In this document: piece by piece, positions 34,099 to 37,925 of the stretch | How positions within the stretch are numbered: the first letter of the stretch is position 1 | Layout of the letters: every line of letters begins with the position of its first letter | NCBI GenBank assembly: GCA_947074105.1 | Contig: CAMTON010000028.1 | Location: forward strand, 1-37,925 | DNA length: 37,925 nucleotides | Direction of reading: 5' to 3' | Source of the DNA: an uncultured Bacteroidales bacterium | Lineage (GTDB): Bacteria > Bacteroidota > Bacteroidia > Bacteroidales > JAUNSR01 | Program-made: the position numbers and the translations under genes | Notes under the pieces: generated by a model | The model's input: the letters and a program-made list of their open reading frames with translations, nothing else | The model's database searches: none | What the model was told of the DNA's origin: nothing

Positions 34099-35121
34099 AT
34101 GCTAGTTTCTATAATTATTCCGATATATAATGTTGAAACATTTGTCGAAAGATGTTTATTATCCGTTTTGAATCAAACTTATAAGAAAACAGAGATTATT
34201 GTAATTAATGACTGTTCTCAGGATAAAAGTATGGATATCGTTCGGGGAATTATTGAAGGCAATCCGGATAAATTTCCGAAAGTGAAAATAATTGAGCATT
34301 CAGAGAATAAAGGTATTTCAGCATCAAGAAATACAGGAATAAATGCTTCTGAAGGAGATTATATCTTTTTCTTAGACAGTGACGACTGGTTATCGAGTGA
34401 CTGCATCGAAAAACAGGTCTTTTTAGCGAAAAAATATAATAGTGATCTTGTAATAGGAGACTTGAATTTTGAAGGTTACAATTGGGGTTTTCATAAATGG
34501 TGGGATTTTAATTGCTTACCAGAAAATATAGATGATAATGTAATTATTCAGAATCTGTTTTATTCTTTTAAAATATATATGATGGTTTGGAATAAACTCA
34601 TCAGAAGAAGTATTATTATGAATAATAATATTTATTTCAAAGAAGGTATAATACATGAGGATGACTTGTGGTTTTATGAGCTAATAAGATTTATCAAAAA
34701 GATGAGCATTTTAAATGCAAAAACATATTTCTATTATTTGAGAGAAGGCTCACTTATGTCAAAAAACAATATTGTCAATTTAAATAATAAATATATTGTT
34801 TCAGAGTTTATGATTAAGTCTTTAAATAAAGATATGCAAGATAATAGATGCAAATTTGCTTTACTTTATGCTGACAGTGTCATAAAAAATAACTTTTATA
34901 ATAATCGTTCCATTGAGGAATTCAGATCATATAAGAAAGAAATCAAATCAAATATTAATGTCATTTTAATAGAAAGATATAGAAATCCTAATATTTTATT
35001 ATTATTGATTCCTTATTATCTGCCCGAGTTCTTTATAAGAATTTATTTTTTAATTTTCGAATTAGGAATCAACTTAAAGCGGAATTTAACATCTGTTTTT
35101 TCCAAAAAAATTAAATTTTAA
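34099..35121 (+). CDS. Glycosyltransferase family 2
   Basis: GT-A glycosyltransferase of 340 residues. It opens LVSIIIPIYNVETFVERCL, has a first Asp motif INDCSQDKS with Cys in place of the usual Gly (36-44), KGISASRNTGINASEG (71-86), the metal-binding DSDDW (93-97), and IHEDDLWFYELI with the probable catalytic Asp. A hydrophobic C-terminal helix (about 312-328) is followed by a basic tail. It lies 11 bases after the SGNH-like gene and is the last gene of the second module, followed by a long inverted repeat. Its codon choice looks more AT-rich than that of the genes before it. Confidence 0.91.
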   Translation: MLVSIIIPIYNVETFVERCLLSVLNQTYKKTEIIVINDCSQDKSMDIVRGIIEGNPDKFPKVKIIEHSENKGISASRNTGINASEGDYIFFLDSDDWLSSDCIEKQVFLAKKYNSDLVIGDLNFEGYNWGFHKWWDFNCLPENIDDNVIIQNLFYSFKIYMMVWNKLIRRSIIMNNNIYFKEGIIHEDDLWFYELIRFIKKMSILNAKTYFYYLREGSLMSKNNIVNLNNKYIVSEFMIKSLNKDMQDNRCKFALLYADSVIKNNFYNNRSIEEFRSYKKEIKSNINVILIERYRNPNILLLLIPYYLPEFFIRIYFLIFELGINLKRNLTSVFSKKIKF

Positions 35122-35208
35122 TCTTAAAACACAGTAAGTACAAACGATTAATTATTATAAAAAATTCAATAATCAATAAATCATCAGTCTTTTATTCCTT
35201 TGAAACTT

Positions 35209-35238
35209 TATATTCCTTTTCTTATTAAAAGGAATATA
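35209..35238. terminator. Bidirectional terminator-like hairpin between convergent genes
   Basis: A perfect 12-base inverted repeat, TATATTCCTTTT (35209-35220) and AAAAGGAATATA (35227-35238), with a 6-base loop. It lies in the 243-base gap between two converging genes, the place for a shared terminator. The U-run expected of a strong intrinsic terminator is poor on both strands. Confidence 0.55.
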
Positions 35239-35364
35239 TTATTGCATATTTAAACGGTATGTTATTATTAGGATTATTAATTACGTGCCTATTCTTTCTT
35301 TTGTCATTGTACTTAACTCAGAGTAGTCTAAATCAATTATCTTATCTATTAGTTTTTGTATTGA

Positions 35365-36420
35365 TTATATTTCTTTTGGAGCCTCTGTCTGTTTTATTGT
35401 TTTATTGGTAAAGTCTATAGTAATAAGGTTTTTCTGAGCTACGAACGCAGGCATATACTTTACAAGAAATTTAGTTATGATTATGCAGCAAATTATATTA
35501 ATAATAAATGATAAGACATCTGCTATCCATATTATGGATATATAATCTCTTATTAATGAAGTAAAAACTCTTATAACAAGCATATGAATTCCTAAGGTTA
35601 TTATTGAATAATTACCTATATAATTAATAAATGATATCTTGTTAATTTTTTTACAGATTAATAATACAGATATTATACTTGCTGTTGAAAGTATAAATGT
35701 TGGAAAAAAATAATTATGATATTCATTTGTACCTATATAGAATGGTTTTGCTATTAATGAGATTATTCCTAATATTATTACTGATACGACAGCAAGAATA
35801 TTATTGGTATTTTTATTTTCAATCTTAAAAAGAGATGTATAGTTTTTAATAAAATATCCGATAAAGAAAAAGAAAGCTACTGAAAATGCGGAATCGATAA
35901 ATAAAATGTGTGGATTTCCAATTTTATACCCAATGAAAGAAAATAATAATGAAGAAGCTGCCAAAATGAAGATATTTTTTTTAAATAACTTAAGCATGAA
36001 ATAAAACAGAATATTTATTTCAAAAAGACATAGAAGAAACCACAGTGTAAGATTAAAAGTAACTTTCTCTCCAAATGGTATATCGAAAATATAAGATCTT
36101 AGATTAGATACGGAATAGTCAATTCCTTTAAACATATATTCATACTGAACCATTATCAGTTCTAAAAGAACACCTATTATAAAAAAGAACACAAATGGTA
36201 CTATTAGTTTATTTATTTTATTGAGAAGAAAAGTCTTGAAATTATCTCCTTCTTTAAAGAACATTCCTGACAAAAAAAAGTAGAAAGGCATTAACGTGCT
36301 TTGTAATAGATTTTCAAAAGGATTTGTTATATTTTTAGTACAATGTATCCATACTACTAAGATCATGCATATTCCTTTTCCAAGATCTAAATAATCCATT
36401 CTTGATTTACCGATGTTCAT
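35365..36420 (-). CDS. Acyltransferase family 3 membrane protein (OafA/WecH type)
   Basis: Polytopic protein of 351 residues with about ten membrane helices. The N-terminal signature RMDYLDLGKGICMILVVWIH (split at 7-26), with its conserved His in the first helix, and PFYFFLSGMFFK (about 45-56) identify the acyltransferase-3 fold. Members O-acylate cell-surface sugars, usually with acetyl from acetyl-CoA. The compact form without an SGNH extension is closest to WecH-like proteins. It stands alone on the minus strand, converging with the second module and diverging from the iron-sulfur gene. It could act on the same polymer as the MBOAT pair, at a different position, or belong to a neighbouring locus. 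Confidence 0.9.
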   Translation of the reverse strand: MNIGKSRMDYLDLGKGICMILVVWIHCTKNITNPFENLLQSTLMPFYFFLSGMFFKEGDNFKTFLLNKINKLIVPFVFFFIIGVLLELIMVQYEYMFKGIDYSVSNLRSYIFDIPFGEKVTFNLTLWFLLCLFEINILFYFMLKLFKKNIFILAASSLLFSFIGYKIGNPHILFIDSAFSVAFFFFIGYFIKNYTSLFKIENKNTNNILAVVSVIILGIISLIAKPFYIGTNEYHNYFFPTFILSTASIISVLLICKKINKISFINYIGNYSIITLGIHMLVIRVFTSLIRDYISIIWIADVLSFIINIICCIIITKFLVKYMPAFVAQKNLITIDFTNKTIKQTEAPKEI

Positions 36421-36456
36421 AGCAATTTATTTGAGTTTTTCTTGTATTATCTTAAC

Positions 36457-36489
36457 AAAACGCATTAACTTTTTATATTAAAGCGTTTT
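36457..36489. promoter_or_regulatory. Dyad in the divergent region, possible operator
   Basis: AAAACGCATTAA (36457-36468) and TTAAAGCGTTTT (36478-36489) form a 12-base inverted repeat with one mismatch around a 9-base centre. It sits in the 128 bases between two diverging genes, where a terminator would make no sense for either gene, so a shared operator or a leader hairpin is more likely. No matching regulator gene is in the window. Confidence 0.45.
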
Positions 36490-36548
36490 TCAACCATCCA
36501 AATATAACAATTATTATTATATTTAAACAGTATAAAACATACTTATAA

Positions 36549-37787
36549 ATGAAAAAACATATTATTAACCTTTTGAATAAGAATGAGTTTAAGTGCAGCG
36601 GTTGTACTGCTTGTGCTAATTTATGCAAAAGTCATGCTATATCTTTGGTTGCGGATTCGGAAGGGTTTATATATCCCGTTATTGATGAGGAAAAGTGTAA
36701 TGAGTGTGGGCTGTGCATAAAAAAATGTTCTGTAATAAATATGAATGGTATTCCGGATTTACCTCAGAATGCCTATGCCATAAAAAGTAATAATAATGAG
36801 ATTCGCAAAAACAGCAGTTCCGGAGGTGTTTTTTCATTAATAATGGAGGATATTTTAAAAAGAAATGGTGTTGTTTTTGGGGCTGCATTTAATAATAATT
36901 GGATATTAGAACATTCTTATGCAGAAACTTATGAAGAAGCAAAGAAATTTAATGGTTCAAAATATGTCCAGAGTCGTCTTGGATCTTCCTTTATTGATGT
37001 TAAACGTTTTCTTTCAGAAAAAAGAGATGTTCTTTTTAGTGGTACCCCATGTCAGATAAGCGGATTAAAGAAATTTTTGGGAAAGGAATATGAAAATCTT
37101 ACTACTGTCAGTATGATATGCCATGGTGCTCCTTCTCCCTGTATATTTGAAAAATATGTTTCAGATTTAGGAATAAGTAAAAAGGAAATAACCGGAATTA
37201 ATTTCAGAGATAAGATTTACGGATGGAAAAATTATAGTCTTAGAATCGACTATAGATTGCAGGGTAAACCGAAATCTTATATTTGCAGAAATACAGAAGA
37301 TCCATATTTGCAGGGATTTATAAAAAATCTCTTTTTACGTCCTTCCTGTCATGATTGTAAATCAAAACAGTTTTCATGTGGTGCGGATATTATTCTTGCC
37401 GATATGTGGAGTTGTGACGCTATCCTTAAAGAATTCAATGATGAAAAAGGTGTAAGCCTTGTAATACCTTTTTCCGGACGCGGAAGTAATCTTATTGAAG
37501 AGATAAAAAAAGAATCGGATGTAAGAATTATAAAAACATCTGACGGATTATTATGGAATGATTCGTGGATTAAAAGTTCTGCTCCTCACCTAAGAAGAGA
37601 TAAATTCTTTTCTCTTATACATAGTAGTAATAAACCCGCCAGTCTAATTATACGGGAATGTATAAATCCTACACGAAAAGAATTGTTTAATAAGCATGTC
37701 ATTAATATTTACAATACTGTTCTTTATTATATTAATGCGGTTATCAGACGTATAAAGTTTTATTTGTTTAATTATAAACTCAGATAA
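36549..37787 (+). CDS. Two-[4Fe-4S] ferredoxin / FrhB-like (coenzyme F420 hydrogenase beta-subunit family) protein
   Basis: Predicted cytoplasmic iron-sulfur flavoprotein of 412 residues. Two ferredoxin motifs lie at the N terminus: Cys16, 19, 22, 26 and Cys50, 53, 56, 60. An FrhB-type N-terminal domain follows (SSSGGVFSLIM and FSGTPCQISGLKKF), then the C-terminal domain with CHDCKSKQFSCGADIILADMW, which adds further cysteines. Relatives are frequent in Bacteroidota capsule loci, often beside a polysaccharide pyruvyl transferase, but I know of no proven role there. Here the pyruvyl transferase lies 21 kb away in another operon. True F420 use is unlikely in this group of bacteria. It may be the first gene of a further unit beyond the window, as 138 gene-free bases remain. 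Confidence 0.9.
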   Translation: MKKHIINLLNKNEFKCSGCTACANLCKSHAISLVADSEGFIYPVIDEEKCNECGLCIKKCSVINMNGIPDLPQNAYAIKSNNNEIRKNSSSGGVFSLIMEDILKRNGVVFGAAFNNNWILEHSYAETYEEAKKFNGSKYVQSRLGSSFIDVKRFLSEKRDVLFSGTPCQISGLKKFLGKEYENLTTVSMICHGAPSPCIFEKYVSDLGISKKEITGINFRDKIYGWKNYSLRIDYRLQGKPKSYICRNTEDPYLQGFIKNLFLRPSCHDCKSKQFSCGADIILADMWSCDAILKEFNDEKGVSLVIPFSGRGSNLIEEIKKESDVRIIKTSDGLLWNDSWIKSSAPHLRRDKFFSLIHSSNKPASLIIRECINPTRKELFNKHVINIYNTVLYYINAVIRRIKFYLFNYKLR

Positions 37788-37925
37788 TATATAATGTTCT
37801 TATAATCTTAGTAAGATATAAGATGAAATAAATATTTCTTTATCTGAGAATTTAGTTGCTGAAGACTCTTTATCATTTTACTATTCAATAAGTTGAGTTA
37901 ATTGATATTTTTAGATATATTTGAA

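Noticed and set aside
37805-37824. Hairpin ATCTTA...TAAGAT after the iron-sulfur gene
   Set aside because: A 6-base AT-rich stem with no T run. Expected often by chance in such DNA.

Overview
The window is a polysaccharide (capsule, exopolysaccharide or O-antigen) biosynthesis locus from an AT-rich member of the Bacteroidota, most likely Bacteroidales. The evidence is: a short Wza lipoprotein ending in a membrane helix, followed at once by a Wzc with a C-terminal tyrosine tail; an EpsG-type polymerase; PglC/PglE/PglF-type enzymes for an amino-dideoxy primer sugar; and mostly weak or absent Shine-Dalgarno sequences. I count 32 intact protein genes, 15 of them glycosyltransferases (GTs), plus one GT remnant. 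No tRNA, rRNA, CRISPR array, transposase or integrase was seen.

Layout. (1) 67-3408, minus strand: a membrane UDP-GlcNAc 4,6-dehydratase (PglF/WbpM type) and a PLP aminotransferase (PglE type), separated from the rest by a terminator-like hairpin near 3622-3650. (2) 3781-23786, minus strand: one long operon running wza, wzc, then ten GTs interspersed with two hexapeptide acyltransferases, a pyruvyl transferase, Wzx flippase, Wzy polymerase and an unexplained outer-membrane-like protein. Five junctions are 4-base stop/start overlaps. (3) 23787-24499: a 713-base divergent control region. (4) 24500-26242, plus strand: a PglA-like GT4 and the PglC-like initiating transferase, closed by a textbook intrinsic terminator. 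(5) 26243-27003: a gene-free stretch with a short GC-rich island of degenerate 22-base repeats. (6) 27004-35121, plus strand: a second module with four GT2s, an ATP-grasp/HAD pair and an MBOAT/SGNH O-acylation pair, ended by a long hairpin. (7) 35365-37787: a divergent pair, an acyltransferase-3 membrane protein (minus) and a two-[4Fe-4S] FrhB-like protein (plus), possibly the edge of a further module.

How it works together (inference from families): PglF and PglE types make a UDP-4-amino-4,6-dideoxy-HexNAc. The PglC type puts it as a phosphosugar on undecaprenyl phosphate and the PglA-like GT adds the next sugar. Other GTs extend and branch the unit, pyruvate and acyl groups decorate it, Wzx flips it, Wzy polymerises it, and Wzc/Wza set length and export it. 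No PglD-type N-acetyltransferase is visible, so the 4-amino group may stay free. With pyruvate ketals this would give a zwitterionic polymer resembling Bacteroides fragilis PSA. This is the most interesting biological hypothesis here, alongside the embedded beta-barrel-like protein and the ATP-grasp/HAD pair.
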